This document shows, piece by piece, positions 15,708 through 24,350 of a DNA stretch of 64,000 nucleotides. The stretch's first letter is position 1. Every line of letters starts with the position of its first letter. The notes beneath the pieces were generated by a model, which was not told the DNA's origin, did not search any database, and saw only the letters and a program-made list of their open reading frames with translations. Both the position numbers and the translations under genes were made by a program. The stretch comes from Bacteroidota bacterium (GTDB lineage: Bacteria > Bacteroidota > Bacteroidia > Cytophagales > Cyclobacteriaceae): the NCBI GenBank assembly GCA_018267275.1, contig JAFDYV010000006.1:62001-126000 (forward strand), read 5' to 3'.

Positions 15708-17762
15708 TTATAAATCTTCTGTAAAATCTGGTAAAGCGTGCTTTTTGATACTATTCTCTTCTTGTTGCAATTTTATAGGTGCCTTACCTGATGCTTCTGT
15801 TTCATGATAATGTTTTTTATCAACATTTTTCGAATCTACTGTTTCAGTAGTTTTTATATCTCCATGTTGTTTAGCTTTTCGCTTAGCTTCATTGATTATC
15901 TGTTGCTGAGCATGAACTTTTTTTATTGCGGCACTATTTTTCGCACTTCGGGAATTTCTTTTAAGAGCACTCAATCGTTTCTTATTTAATCTAACTTCAT
16001 AAAATGTTTGTTGATTGACGTTTTGTAATCTTGGCGACAATGGATAGAATATTCCATTGGAAAACAAATACACCTTTGTGGTATCAATTGAACTGAAGGA
16101 AACAGAAAGTTTTTCTGCCTTTTTTCCAAATAATAGGGTTTTGTAAATTTCTTTTCCTTCATGAGTTGTACAAATCCAATCATCGCCTTCAAATCGTATT
16201 CCATCATCACTAAAGGCACACATTTTTTGCGGTAGGAGTAATAATTCAAGATTATCAGGAATATCTATAAACGCGCACATTCCATTTTCCATGTAATAGT
16301 TCCAAAGGTTGAGTGGTGTAGGCAATAGATCTATCTGTAGCATTTCCGGTGACATCGGATAATCATGGATTGGCTCATGCTTTATAAAATACAAGATTTC
16401 ATGAACCATTAATTTAAGGATCTGGTTGTAGTTTAGGATGGCTTGCTTTTTTGTATCCGTAGCGATTCTAGGTGAATCCCTTTTATTTACTAATCCATGA
16501 CCATTTAATATTCCTGCGATGCTTCTAAGTATTTTTCCAATATAACTTTCAACTACAGGCTTTAGATCTGGTCTGAAGGGTGCGCAATTATCAATTTCAA
16601 TTTTAAGGTTATTCACAATTGAACTTCTTTTCTTGCCAAATAATAACCCCAAATCTGAAAGTATTTTAGATGGCAAATGGTGGGCAGGCCAATCTTCAGG
16701 GTTTATAGGAATGCCTAGCTTTTCACAAAAGGCTACTTTATCACTCGCAGCGTTTGTTAAACATAGACAGGTGGTTTCATAGTGCGGTTCATCAGGTATA
16801 AGAAGAATTCCTAACGGCATAGCAGAGGCAGTATCTATTAAAAGGAAAAAGGTCATCCTGCCGATGTATGTATTTTCGAGAACTAGAGACAAAGCATGAG
16901 TATCGTCTTTTGTTGTATCTAATTGTGCTTCACTACCTATACCAAATAGTTTATTTTGATCCCTACCATTTCCTATCAATGGGGCATAATCTTTTTTGTA
17001 ATTAATTTCTCCTACCTTTGCACTTTTCAAGTTTGCTATGTTGTTTAACTTTCTTCCCCAATACACGTATTGACTAATAGTTGGATATCTTTCCATTAGT
17101 TCTCCCGAAGTACTAAAGTATTTTGTAAGAAATTGATTATATGCATCAGATATTCGATTTGCATGATTACTTGCACAATTCTTTAGGTAGTGTTCTTTTA
17201 TTACCTCTTTGTTTTTTTTACTAAGAGACATTTCGAACGGGGCATCAGAGCTTCTTCCAAGCCTGTTATTTTTGGGCTCTCTTTCCTTTCCGCCGCCTCC
17301 GCACATTAAATAATTAGATAGTAGTGCGTTTGGTTTTTCACCACCACATTGATATTTTCTAAGGCTTGATAGATATTTGTATCGAGAAGGTTTTTTCTCC
17401 GCGGTATGTTCTTTAATCAGTTCAGATATTTTCTTTTTAACCCATAATGAATTATAGCATAAGGGAACTGAACTGATTATGGGTTTAATTAAAGCCAACC
17501 TTTCATCCCGCTTAAAAATATCTGAAGGCTTTAATTGTTCCTCGTTTCGAAAGGGAAATGCAGGGTGTGATGTTTTGATTTCATATTCATTTCTTATAAT
17601 CTCAGCTTCAAAAGTTATAATGTCATACCTATAGGGTCCTTCTTTGTAATCACCTCTCTTTGAAACCACAATAACATAACAAAATTGATTGATCAAATCC
17701 TCAAATAACACCTGATAATAGTTTCCATTTTTTTTGCAGTAATATGTTTTCGATAACCCCAT
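15708..17762 (-). CDS. tnsB: TnsB-like DDE transposase
   Basis: A 684-residue transposase that binds the end repeats and joins 3' ends to target DNA. The likely catalytic triad is D282 (in QLDTTKDD), D370 (in ILSDLG) and E405 (in KPVVES). The spacings of 88 and 35 residues equal those of Tn7 TnsB (D273, D361, E396), which supports the assignment. The N-terminal 250 residues carry the DNA-binding region; the last 80 are lysine-rich and poorly conserved, as expected for the TnsC-interacting tail. It begins 12 bp after tnsA. Codon use and base composition are AT-rich, like the other tns genes. Confidence 0.93.
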   Translation of the reverse strand: MGLSKTYYCKKNGNYYQVLFEDLINQFCYVIVVSKRGDYKEGPYRYDIITFEAEIIRNEYEIKTSHPAFPFRNEEQLKPSDIFKRDERLALIKPIISSVPLCYNSLWVKKKISELIKEHTAEKKPSRYKYLSSLRKYQCGGEKPNALLSNYLMCGGGGKEREPKNNRLGRSSDAPFEMSLSKKNKEVIKEHYLKNCASNHANRISDAYNQFLTKYFSTSGELMERYPTISQYVYWGRKLNNIANLKSAKVGEINYKKDYAPLIGNGRDQNKLFGIGSEAQLDTTKDDTHALSLVLENTYIGRMTFFLLIDTASAMPLGILLIPDEPHYETTCLCLTNAASDKVAFCEKLGIPINPEDWPAHHLPSKILSDLGLLFGKKRSSIVNNLKIEIDNCAPFRPDLKPVVESYIGKILRSIAGILNGHGLVNKRDSPRIATDTKKQAILNYNQILKLMVHEILYFIKHEPIHDYPMSPEMLQIDLLPTPLNLWNYYMENGMCAFIDIPDNLELLLLPQKMCAFSDDGIRFEGDDWICTTHEGKEIYKTLLFGKKAEKLSVSFSSIDTTKVYLFSNGIFYPLSPRLQNVNQQTFYEVRLNKKRLSALKRNSRSAKNSAAIKKVHAQQQIINEAKRKAKQHGDIKTTETVDSKNVDKKHYHETEASGKAPIKLQQEENSIKKHALPDFTEDL

Positions 17763-17774
17763 TCGAACGAGTGT

Positions 17775-18533
17775 TTAATGTGTGAAGTAGAATTGTGATA
17801 TTAGGCAGTCTTTGGTGAGTGGATTATTATAATCAAAGGTTATCCTCTTTTGAGCGCACAGCTGTTTAAAGATCTTCCAGGATGTTCCCGAAAGAATTTT
17901 TAAATCCTTTGATATTTCGCTTAGAATTCTTCTTAGGCTTTCGTTCCTATTTTGCCGGCTACTTAGGCCTTCGTATACCGTATTAGCAAATACATCATTT
18001 TGAAAGAAGTGTGGTCTAATCATGTTAATATTTGTTATGAGGATGCTAGGTATTTCCTTTTCAGTACCAATGGACCAATCAACATTCAATTCGTTCCAGT
18101 ACATGCATTCAATTTGAGCTGTTTGTAAAACTTTGGGATTATTCAATTCTGATTCTGGTTTTATTGACAGAGCTTTTTTCTTGCCATTTTTGAATATTAG
18201 TAGGCAGTCTGTCGACATTATTCTGTGTTTATAATGCGGATTACCCACTTTTTTAAAACCACATTTTCTACGGATTTCATCAGTTTTAGCTAGATCGAGA
18301 GGAACTTGTTCTCTGATCTCATCTAAATCACAAAGAAATTCAAGCATAGTAAAGTAATCCTTTTCATAAGTTGAAAGCGCATGCAGTTCCCGATTATATA
18401 AAATCGAAGGGATAGCATGTTTTCTTGAATTTACACCTCCATCTGTACTTAGATTCCAGGGTATCCAATTTTCTTTGGTGCCAGTGCCTCTACCGGCTTT
18501 GATTTTGGATACGTCCGACATTTGCCTTGCCAT
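17775..18533 (-). CDS. tnsA: TnsA-like transposon endonuclease
   Basis: A 252-residue endonuclease that cuts the 5' strands at transposon ends, allowing cut-and-paste movement with TnsB. The restriction-enzyme-like core shows an acidic residue in the STYEKDYFTMLEF segment (E57 or E65), D109 in MSTDCLLIF and K125 in ALSIKPESE, corresponding to the E-D-K set of Tn7 TnsA. The C-terminal part would form the winged-helix domain. It is the first gene of the leftward tns operon; its ATG lies 8 bp from an AT-rich dyad, so autoregulation or control by the divergent HTH gene is plausible. Confidence 0.92.
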   Translation of the reverse strand: MARQMSDVSKIKAGRGTGTKENWIPWNLSTDGGVNSRKHAIPSILYNRELHALSTYEKDYFTMLEFLCDLDEIREQVPLDLAKTDEIRRKCGFKKVGNPHYKHRIMSTDCLLIFKNGKKKALSIKPESELNNPKVLQTAQIECMYWNELNVDWSIGTEKEIPSILITNINMIRPHFFQNDVFANTVYEGLSSRQNRNESLRRILSEISKDLKILSGTSWKIFKQLCAQKRITFDYNNPLTKDCLISQFYFTH

Positions 18534-18540
18534 TTCAAAA

Positions 18541-18587
18541 TTGATTATGTATTATAAATATACTAAATGCATATATATTATAATCAA
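18541..18587. promoter_or_regulatory. AT-rich dyad between tnsA and the HTH gene
   Basis: TTGATTAT (18541-18548) and ATAATCAA (18580-18587) form a perfect inverted pair around AT-rich sequence, adjacent to the tnsA start codon. This is a candidate operator for the divergently encoded HTH protein. A TTTG at 18591-18594 upstream of TAACTTCG may be the rightward promoter. Confidence 0.4.
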
Positions 18588-18653
18588 CTATTTGCTTATT
18601 TTAATTTATCAACCCTATTTTTTGTAACTTCGTTCCTATAAACAAATAGAAAA

Positions 18654-19196
18654 TTGAGAGCTATAAAGTCTAAAAAATTCGTAGGCAATAAGAAAGTCTT
18701 TACTCTTAGCCCACAAACATTGAGGCTATTGGAGATTACGGACATACTTCGAGCAAATAAAACTATTGAATCAGACGCGGATTTGTGTCGATTTTTGTTC
18801 TATAGTCCGCAATCATTTAATCAGATTAGAAAGGGAAGGAGGAACGCAACGGTAGAATTAATTACGATGTTTTGCTTTAGATTTCACGTTAATGCCAATT
18901 ATATTGTTTTAGGACTAGAGCCTAAGTTAAATTTTAAGGACACAGTCAAGAGTAAAATTGCGAAAGCATCAGGTAGCGAAGAGTCTTTGATTTCATGTAT
19001 TAAAGAAGAATTAAAGTCTAGTGGTTATTTACAAGTTTTTTTGAGTAAAAGGTTTTGGCATGAGCGTATTTCCTTTCTTGCCGAAACTATTAAGTCACTA
19101 GAAGCTAAAAATATAGCACAGTTGTATGAGATTAAGACATTAAAAAAATTAATAACTGATAATCTAATAGTAAGTAAGCCAATGGAACATAATTAG
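18654..19196 (+). CDS. helix-turn-helix (XRE-like) regulator
   Basis: A 180-residue protein with one lambda-repressor-like HTH at about residues 40-85: DADLCRFLFYSPQSFNQIRKGRRNATVELI contains the two recognition helices and the FNQIRKG turn. The C-terminal third is a predicted coiled coil (SFLAETIKSLEAKNIAQLYEIKTLKK), possibly for oligomerisation. It starts at TTG; no ATG lies upstream in frame. It is divergent from tnsA across 120 bp containing a dyad, so it probably controls the transposase operon, but this is inference. It has no peptidase or receiver domain. Confidence 0.75.
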   Translation: MRAIKSKKFVGNKKVFTLSPQTLRLLEITDILRANKTIESDADLCRFLFYSPQSFNQIRKGRRNATVELITMFCFRFHVNANYIVLGLEPKLNFKDTVKSKIAKASGSEESLISCIKEELKSSGYLQVFLSKRFWHERISFLAETIKSLEAKNIAQLYEIKTLKKLITDNLIVSKPMEHN

Positions 19197-19244
19197 ATTC
19201 TTCTTTTTGAATTTTAGGAGGGCTAAATAAGTATCTACTCTTGT

Positions 19245-19520
19245 TTAACAACCATTAATTCTTCTTAGTTTAGGAATGTACTCTTCAAATACCTTTACTA
19301 TAATTTCATTATTGGAATTAATATCATAGCATTTCTCTCTTTCCTGAATGAGCCTTTTTAGCTCATTTTCTATTGACTCAATTATAGTACTATCATTCGA
19401 TTTGATAGCTAAATCTAATTGCATCGAATTATACGCAATCATATCACCTATCGCCTCAATTACTATTTCCAAAATTAGCCAATCAGTTCCTACAAAAGAG
19501 TTGCTGGAAGTGTTTTTCAT
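19245..19520 (-). CDS. small hypothetical helical protein
   Basis: A 91-residue protein with no recognised family. It is mostly helical and acidic, with one heptad-like stretch (ENELKRLIQEREKCYDI). It sits between the HTH regulator (convergent) and the ImmA-like peptidase gene (same strand, 98 bp apart). It could be a cargo accessory or small regulator; its status as a real gene is moderately likely because the frame is clean and fits the local strand order. Confidence 0.5.
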   Translation of the reverse strand: MKNTSSNSFVGTDWLILEIVIEAIGDMIAYNSMQLDLAIKSNDSTIIESIENELKRLIQEREKCYDINSNNEIIVKVFEEYIPKLRRINGC

Positions 19521-19618
19521 ACATTAGTTAAGGTTTGATACAATCAACATATTGATAAGCGCTAGATATGCAAGCTTTATTACATATTAAACCTAGTATT
19601 AAAAATCTTAACACTTTA

Positions 19619-20431
19619 TCAATCCTCCCAAATTACGCTCAAGATGAAACCATACCCAAACTTCTCAGAATAAATACACTTCTCGTAGAACTTTCGATCA
19701 TAATCTTCATTCCACACGTTCTCAAACCAATCACCCGCTGTTACTTCCGACACTTCATTATACTCCCTCTTCGATTGCCAGTACTCGTTTGCGATTGAGT
19801 ACAGAGGCACCTTTCGTTCAGACTTAATTCCTTTGATTAACTTAAAAGGGAAATCATCACTACAAATGCCCCACTCTATTTTCCCGGCTCGCGAACACAC
19901 AACCATTATTGGATGGTTGCCTATGTCGGCAAATCGTAAGAGAGTTGCAGTAGTACTCACCTGATATTTCATCCTCAATTCTTCAATTACTTCCATGCCA
20001 AACTTTCTTTTAAAGCAATCACTCTTAACTCTACTTTTTGGCATCAGTAGACTCGCGGCAAAATAGTCTGCTTCGAGCTCGACCGGATTTTTCGATTTGA
20101 AATTGTGAGAAGGATGTGATGGAGTCCGTCCACTTTTCAGTGCGTTCCGATGCTCATCAATGTAATAGTGACCGAGCTCATGAGCAAAAGTAAAACGAGC
20201 TCGTGGTGAATACTCGTTCTTCGCCTTGTCGAGGTTAATATAAATATGGAACTCGCCACTATCATGTTCGATTAATCCATCAAAAGCATCCTTGTAGTCG
20301 CCAAATGAATAGGTTATTGATTGATCATCAGAAATCAATCGAGGCACAACAAGATTTTTGGGGCAATACTCCTCTGCCACCTGCTCTGCCAAATCCGACA
20401 AATAGTTTTTTCGGGACTTACTGAGCACCAC
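19619..20431 (-). CDS. ImmA/IrrE-family metallopeptidase
   Basis: A 270-residue zinc peptidase. The HEXXH motif is H84-E85-L-G-H88 in RFTFAHELGHYYIDEH, and the downstream acidic ligand is in VELEADYFAA near residue 120. The family cleaves or derepresses repressors and anti-sigma-type proteins in phage, ICE and stress systems. The C-terminal 110 residues form a separate domain of unknown role. The start overlaps the upstream small gene by 14 bp, so the two are coupled. The sigma-factor gene is first in the same leftward operon, suggesting that the peptidase controls its activity. Confidence 0.88.
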   Translation of the reverse strand: MVLSKSRKNYLSDLAEQVAEEYCPKNLVVPRLISDDQSITYSFGDYKDAFDGLIEHDSGEFHIYINLDKAKNEYSPRARFTFAHELGHYYIDEHRNALKSGRTPSHPSHNFKSKNPVELEADYFAASLLMPKSRVKSDCFKRKFGMEVIEELRMKYQVSTTATLLRFADIGNHPIMVVCSRAGKIEWGICSDDFPFKLIKGIKSERKVPLYSIANEYWQSKREYNEVSEVTAGDWFENVWNEDYDRKFYEKCIYSEKFGYGFILSVIWED

Positions 20432-20759
20432 CTTTCTTGTTTTTTGCGATTTTCTTATCTAGAGCCATTTGCTTCTTTATATCGTCACTTATCTCGTTTC
20501 CCTCTCTTGCCGCTTGAGCAAAGTTCTGCTCATACGCTTCGAATGTTTGTTCATGTTGTTGATACTTTTTGAGTTTTCTTCCGATGAATTTCATTGGGTC
20601 TTTAAAACTTTCAGGCTTAGAAATTTTTGTTTCGCTTACTTCTTTTTCAAGCCTTTCAAAATCTTCTGTATTCTGGGGAAACACATAACCAAGCGACTTC
20701 AAATGTTTATGAACAGTTTTATCAGCCAGATTATTTACATTTCCTTGCTCGTTTTTCAT
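20418..20759 (-). CDS. small charged protein between sigma factor and ImmA
   Basis: A 113-residue, highly charged, mostly helical protein with a lysine-rich end (KKQMALDKKIAKNKKGG). No family is recognised and no membrane segment is present. It overlaps the ImmA-like gene by 14 bp and follows the sigma-factor gene by 18 bp. By position it could be the anti-sigma or substrate partner of the peptidase, but nothing in the sequence proves it. Confidence 0.6.
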   Translation of the reverse strand: MKNEQGNVNNLADKTVHKHLKSLGYVFPQNTEDFERLEKEVSETKISKPESFKDPMKFIGRKLKKYQQHEQTFEAYEQNFAQAAREGNEISDDIKKQMALDKKIAKNKKGGAQ

Positions 20760-20777
20760 ATATGGTTTAGTTAATAA

Positions 20778-21542
20778 TTATTTGGCGACCCTGAGCGTTA
20801 ACTTTGTCGAAATTTGCTGCTCGATTGAGTCATTGAATTTTTTAAGGATCATCCGGATATTAGATCTCGAGGTTTTCCATCTGCTCTCAAGATCATTCAA
20901 GACTTCAGTTGGAGTGTTTTTACCCTCAACATAGTAGTTATACACTGTCCGTATTATGTCAGCGTCACGTTCAGAAAGCTTCTGCAAGTGCTCATAGACA
21001 ACTTGCTCATTTTTGCTTTCTGATTCTCTATTCATACCATCAAGGCCTACAGATCCTTTCTGATTTTCTTCGAGTTCAAGCTCATCAATGAAATCATCAT
21101 GCTCATCATTGAAGTGATCTTTTAAGACCCTCTTCTTTGCGGGTAAAATGTGTTCGCTGGTGTCTTCGACAATTCCATCTTTCTCTTTTTTTCTTCGCTC
21201 TTTGATTTCATCGTCTAAGTACAAATCATAGAAGACATGCTTCATGATGGTCTTAAGCCAGCTTAATACAGCGTATCGTCTTCGCTGCTTATCCTGCAGT
21301 TTTCGATTCTTTGTGAATGAACCTGCATTTTCGTAAACCTTATTGAAGGTGTCCGCCACTAAATCTTCAGCATCCTTCAATTGGTCTCTTCTGCCTGCGC
21401 ATATTTTTTTTGCTATCGCAAACATTGGTTTCCAGCATGACTGGAAAAGCTTACCGTAAGCGTCCATTGCCTCATCCGGAAAATCATCCTTAAGGCCAAT
21501 CAGCTCGATCAAATCATCGTCATCATCATTTATTGCTATCAT
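20778..21542 (-). CDS. sigma-70 family (ECF-like) RNA polymerase sigma factor
   Basis: A 254-residue protein. Region 2 is seen around residues 30-115 (DAEDLVADTFNKVYENAGSF, then SWLKTIMKHVFYDLYLDDE), and region 4 around 190-245 (LSERDADIIRTVYNYY, then SRSNIRMILKKFNDSIE). The linker of about 70 acidic residues between them is longer than in classical ECF factors. It is divergent from the Ubl operon across 128 bp and leads the leftward unit with the small protein and ImmA-like peptidase. A role in switching on the neighbouring defence genes is a reasonable inference. Confidence 0.8.
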   Translation of the reverse strand: MIAINDDDDDLIELIGLKDDFPDEAMDAYGKLFQSCWKPMFAIAKKICAGRRDQLKDAEDLVADTFNKVYENAGSFTKNRKLQDKQRRRYAVLSWLKTIMKHVFYDLYLDDEIKERRKKEKDGIVEDTSEHILPAKKRVLKDHFNDEHDDFIDELELEENQKGSVGLDGMNRESESKNEQVVYEHLQKLSERDADIIRTVYNYYVEGKNTPTEVLNDLESRWKTSRSNIRMILKKFNDSIEQQISTKLTLRVAK

Positions 21543-21655
21543 TTTCTGCGTTATTACAAGTTTTACTACTCCCCCATTATGATATACTGAAAAGCGTCAA
21601 AACCAGTGTAAAGCACTTATTTTCAAACAATTTACGAAATTCTGTATAAGAGATT

Positions 21656-21661
21656 GGAGGG
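21656..21661 (+). promoter_or_regulatory. strong Shine-Dalgarno site of the Ubl gene
   Basis: GGAGGG lies 9 nt before the ATG. This is unusual in a genome whose genes mostly lack such sites, and may reflect recent transfer or a need for high expression of the ubiquitin-like protein. Confidence 0.6.
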
Positions 21662-21670
21662 CAACAATAA

Positions 21671-21961
21671 ATGCCCCTTTTGAAAATGCAGAAACCTGAC
21701 GAAAAGAAACCTGACGACAAACTGAGCGTCAAAATCAGAACCACTCAGGGAACTTGGGCTACCGATTTTCCCAAGACCACGAAGGTGGAGGAGGTAATCA
21801 AAGCAGTAATCCAGCACTTTGGATTCGCTCCCAACGGCCAGTATGAACTTCGACTTGAAAGGGAGCCGAATACTCCCATGAAGCCTGAGAGACCGCTGGT
21901 AAGTTACGGAGTGAAGGATGGTGATGTATTAATCTTTACCGACTTGGGGATTGCGGTATGA
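21671..21961 (+). CDS. bacterial ubiquitin-like protein (BilA-like)
   Basis: A 96-residue protein: a polar N-terminal tail of about 17 residues and one beta-grasp domain (LSVKIRTTQGTWATDF ... GDVLIFTDLGIAV). There is no terminal Gly-Gly. G93 is followed by IAV, so processing by the adjacent JAMM peptidase would be needed to expose a C-terminal glycine for E1 activation. It is the first gene of a four-gene operon with E2, JAMM and E1 proteins. In described Bil systems such a protein is conjugated to phage structural proteins; that role is inferred from context here. Confidence 0.8.
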   Translation: MPLLKMQKPDEKKPDDKLSVKIRTTQGTWATDFPKTTKVEEVIKAVIQHFGFAPNGQYELRLEREPNTPMKPERPLVSYGVKDGDVLIFTDLGIAV

Positions 21962-22440
21962 TTGTCGATCAGAAGATTTCCATACTGGAGGTCGATCGGG
22001 AGCTATCAGCGTGTAGGGAGTTTCTTCGAAGCATTGGCATTACGCTATCAGATGTCGATGTGGAGAAACTTCTTTTCACGGCTGAGATCAGCTCATCCAT
22101 CGATAAGGAGAAGTACCAGATAGAGCTGCGCTTTGACAACTACCCCGCTTGGCCATTATTCATTGAGTTCATACATCCAGTGACTGGAGAACGCGGTACT
22201 CATAGGGCTTATCCGAAAAGCACCGACTCCTTCTTTCATGGATTTCCCTGTATCTGCAATCCAAGCTCTCGGAAGGCTTATCAGTCTCACACCCCTGGTG
22301 CGCCACACGGTGATTGGAACCTTATCGGATGGAGGGATAACCCTCAGGTGGGTACTCTCAAAACGATAGATGCTATTCTCTTAGCCATCTATTCGAGGAT
22401 TAATAATTCACAGTTCTACTTAGGGCGTATGGCTCATTAA
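21958..22440 (+). CDS. E2-like ubiquitin-conjugating enzyme (BilB-like)
   Basis: A 160-residue protein with an E2/UBC-like fold signature: YQIELRFDNYPAWPLFIEFIHP near residues 53-74 and the active-site region FHGFPCICNPSSRKAY near 93-108. C98 or C100 is the likely thioester cysteine. It lacks the HPN triad of eukaryotic E2s, as bacterial relatives often do. It overlaps the Ubl gene by 4 bp (ATGA) and is followed after 3 bp by the JAMM gene. It would receive the Ubl from the E1 and transfer it to a target. Confidence 0.75.
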   Translation: MIVDQKISILEVDRELSACREFLRSIGITLSDVDVEKLLFTAEISSSIDKEKYQIELRFDNYPAWPLFIEFIHPVTGERGTHRAYPKSTDSFFHGFPCICNPSSRKAYQSHTPGAPHGDWNLIGWRDNPQVGTLKTIDAILLAIYSRINNSQFYLGRMAH

Positions 22441-22443
22441 TAT

Positions 22444-22974
22444 ATGTGGGAAAGCGAAAGATTTACACCGGCTGATAATAAGAAATACATGATCCCCAAC
22501 CGCGCAATCATGTACACTGAAAAAGTTCTGAGTGACTATGGAAAGAAACGGCCATCAAATGAAGGCCTCGTCTACTGGGCTGGAAGAAAAGATGTTGATG
22601 TCATCAGAGTGGAGCTGGTTATAGCTCCTCGTACCGATTCCGCTGCGAGGCGGGTAATGACATCTCCTGAGTCAAACATGAAGATGATTCAAGTGCTTGA
22701 TAAGTATGATATGATTCATCTCGGACAGGTACACTCTCATCCGGGATCGTGGGTGGATCACTCGGAGGGTGATGATGAATATGCTGCATTTAAGATTAAT
22801 GGCCTGCTATCGTTAGTCGTACCCTCATACTGTAAAGATGGTATGATGCCGATTGAAACATGTGGTGTCCATCGTTTTGAGCAAGATCACTTCATTCGGT
22901 TCACCGATGAATATGTAAGTGATCATTTTTCTATTGAGGATGCGAACTGTCTTTTTGAGGACCTACGGAAATGA
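22444..22974 (+). CDS. JAB/JAMM metallopeptidase (BilC-like deubiquitinase)
   Basis: A 176-residue JAMM protease with a complete metal/catalytic set: E40 (NEGLVYWAG), H97 and H99 (GQVHSHPG), S107 and D110 (DHSEGDD). The family cleaves after a C-terminal glycine of ubiquitin-like proteins; here it could both mature the precursor (cut after G93 of the Ubl) and remove conjugates. It overlaps the E1 gene by 4 bp. The size is that of a bare JAB domain with no extra module. Confidence 0.88.
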   Translation: MWESERFTPADNKKYMIPNRAIMYTEKVLSDYGKKRPSNEGLVYWAGRKDVDVIRVELVIAPRTDSAARRVMTSPESNMKMIQVLDKYDMIHLGQVHSHPGSWVDHSEGDDEYAAFKINGLLSLVVPSYCKDGMMPIETCGVHRFEQDHFIRFTDEYVSDHFSIEDANCLFEDLRK

Positions 22975-24350
22975 AAGAGTTTAGATTGAGTAGAGAGGAA
23001 TGGTATAGCCAAAGAGATGACAGAACGCTTAGGGTAGAAGGAGTCAAAGGGTTCGACAATTTCTCGATTGGAATTGTCATTGATCCCTCTGAATCCGAGC
23101 AATACTCCGTGCAAGCCACTGCGCTGGTATGTGTTAACACGTTATCGAGATGGTGCAAATCAATTTGCATTCACCCAATCCAGCAAGAATCTGTTTTACC
23201 AAACTCTGTCGGTCTTGATTTTGGTAAGGTGCTACTTGATACTATGATCAGTAGTGATCCCTATGGCAACTTCCAGTTAAAGCAATTCAGTAATACTGAT
23301 GTCGATTTGATTATCTATGTCGGAGGAACAACGGTATCGCACCCATGGTCGATAATAGTAAAAGGGTCAGGATGGCTTGCCGGTATCGGCAGTAAACCGC
23401 TTCAGAGTGTGCCCGATGACAACACAAACCCGGTCGGTCCCAGTTTTGCTGCATGCCTTGCGTCTGCGTACGCTTTCAATGCTGCTATTTCAAAAGCTTA
23501 CCCTGATGTTGATACGAGGTGGTACTCGCTATTGGATTTCACTGTTAACGATTCCCCAAATCAAAACAATCCTCCAATTAACAGCAATTACCACTTCGGC
23601 AAAATATTGCAAGTGGGTTGTGGTGCTGTGGGTTCATCTCTCGATTATCTGATCTCATTAATGAAGCTCAATGCTGATTTAAGCATTGCAGACTTTGATT
23701 GTGTTGAACCACCGAATTGTAGTAGTTCGTTGTCGTTCACTGCAAATGATAGCATTACAACACCGTTGACAAAGAAAGTAGATGCGTGCGACCGAGTACT
23801 GCGGAGTAGCGGAATGATCGCTAAAGTTTTTCCCGATCCGTTTACTGCGAGCATCTATTCTACAGTAAACCCCGACCTGATCTTATGCTTGGCAAATGAA
23901 CAGGCAATCTGGCCTGCTATTCAATACAACTACCCACCATTGGTATATCACGCTACTACAACACCAAACTGGGGAATCAATTTTGGTAGGCACATTCCGA
24001 TAAGGGAATGGTGTATCGTATGCCGCTTTGGAATAACAGACTATAAATTCAAACCGGTTTGCTCAACAGCTGTAGTTGAAGTCGAGGAGAAAAAAATTCT
24101 CGGTGTCCTGCCGTTTTTATCACCAAGCGCAGCGATTATTACGCTGGCTGAAATTCTAAAGCTATCATTACCGGGTTACCCATTAAATCAAAATTTCTTT
24201 CAGTTCTCCTTTAAAAATATCTCAGAGGCTGAGTTTATTGGTCAACAAAAAGAGAGGCGACTGGATTGTCAGGTTTGTTCAACTCAAAGTTTTGATTTTT
24301 ATCCAGCTCTATTGGAAAACAGTAAGTATTTTTATTTTTCGACTTACTAA
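22971..24350 (+). CDS. E1-like Ubl-activating enzyme (BilD-like)
   Basis: A 459-residue protein. Residues 1-200 form an unrecognised N-terminal domain. The ThiF/MoeB-type adenylation domain follows with nucleotide motif GCGAVG at 216-221 and the acidic DFD at 242-244. Two zinc-type pairs are seen, C348/C351 (WCIVC) and C433/C436 (DCQVC). C364 in KPVCST resembles the catalytic P-x-C-T site of E1 enzymes. It would adenylate the Ubl C-terminus and pass it to the E2. It is the last gene of the tight operon. Separate E1 and E2 genes and the lack of a CD-NTase argue against type II CBASS. Confidence 0.82.
   Translation: MKEFRLSREEWYSQRDDRTLRVEGVKGFDNFSIGIVIDPSESEQYSVQATALVCVNTLSRWCKSICIHPIQQESVLPNSVGLDFGKVLLDTMISSDPYGNFQLKQFSNTDVDLIIYVGGTTVSHPWSIIVKGSGWLAGIGSKPLQSVPDDNTNPVGPSFAACLASAYAFNAAISKAYPDVDTRWYSLLDFTVNDSPNQNNPPINSNYHFGKILQVGCGAVGSSLDYLISLMKLNADLSIADFDCVEPPNCSSSLSFTANDSITTPLTKKVDACDRVLRSSGMIAKVFPDPFTASIYSTVNPDLILCLANEQAIWPAIQYNYPPLVYHATTTPNWGINFGRHIPIREWCIVCRFGITDYKFKPVCSTAVVEVEEKKILGVLPFLSPSAAIITLAEILKLSLPGYPLNQNFFQFSFKNISEAEFIGQQKERRLDCQVCSTQSFDFYPALLENSKYFYFSTY

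Noticed and set aside
18654..21542. Prophage remnant
   Set aside because: HTH and ImmA genes are phage-like, but no integrase, terminase or structural gene is present and the transposon boundaries account for the region.
21671..24350. Type II CBASS
   Set aside because: E1, E2 and JAB functions occur, but E1 and E2 are separate genes, a Ubl gene is present, and no CD-NTase or CBASS effector is encoded.
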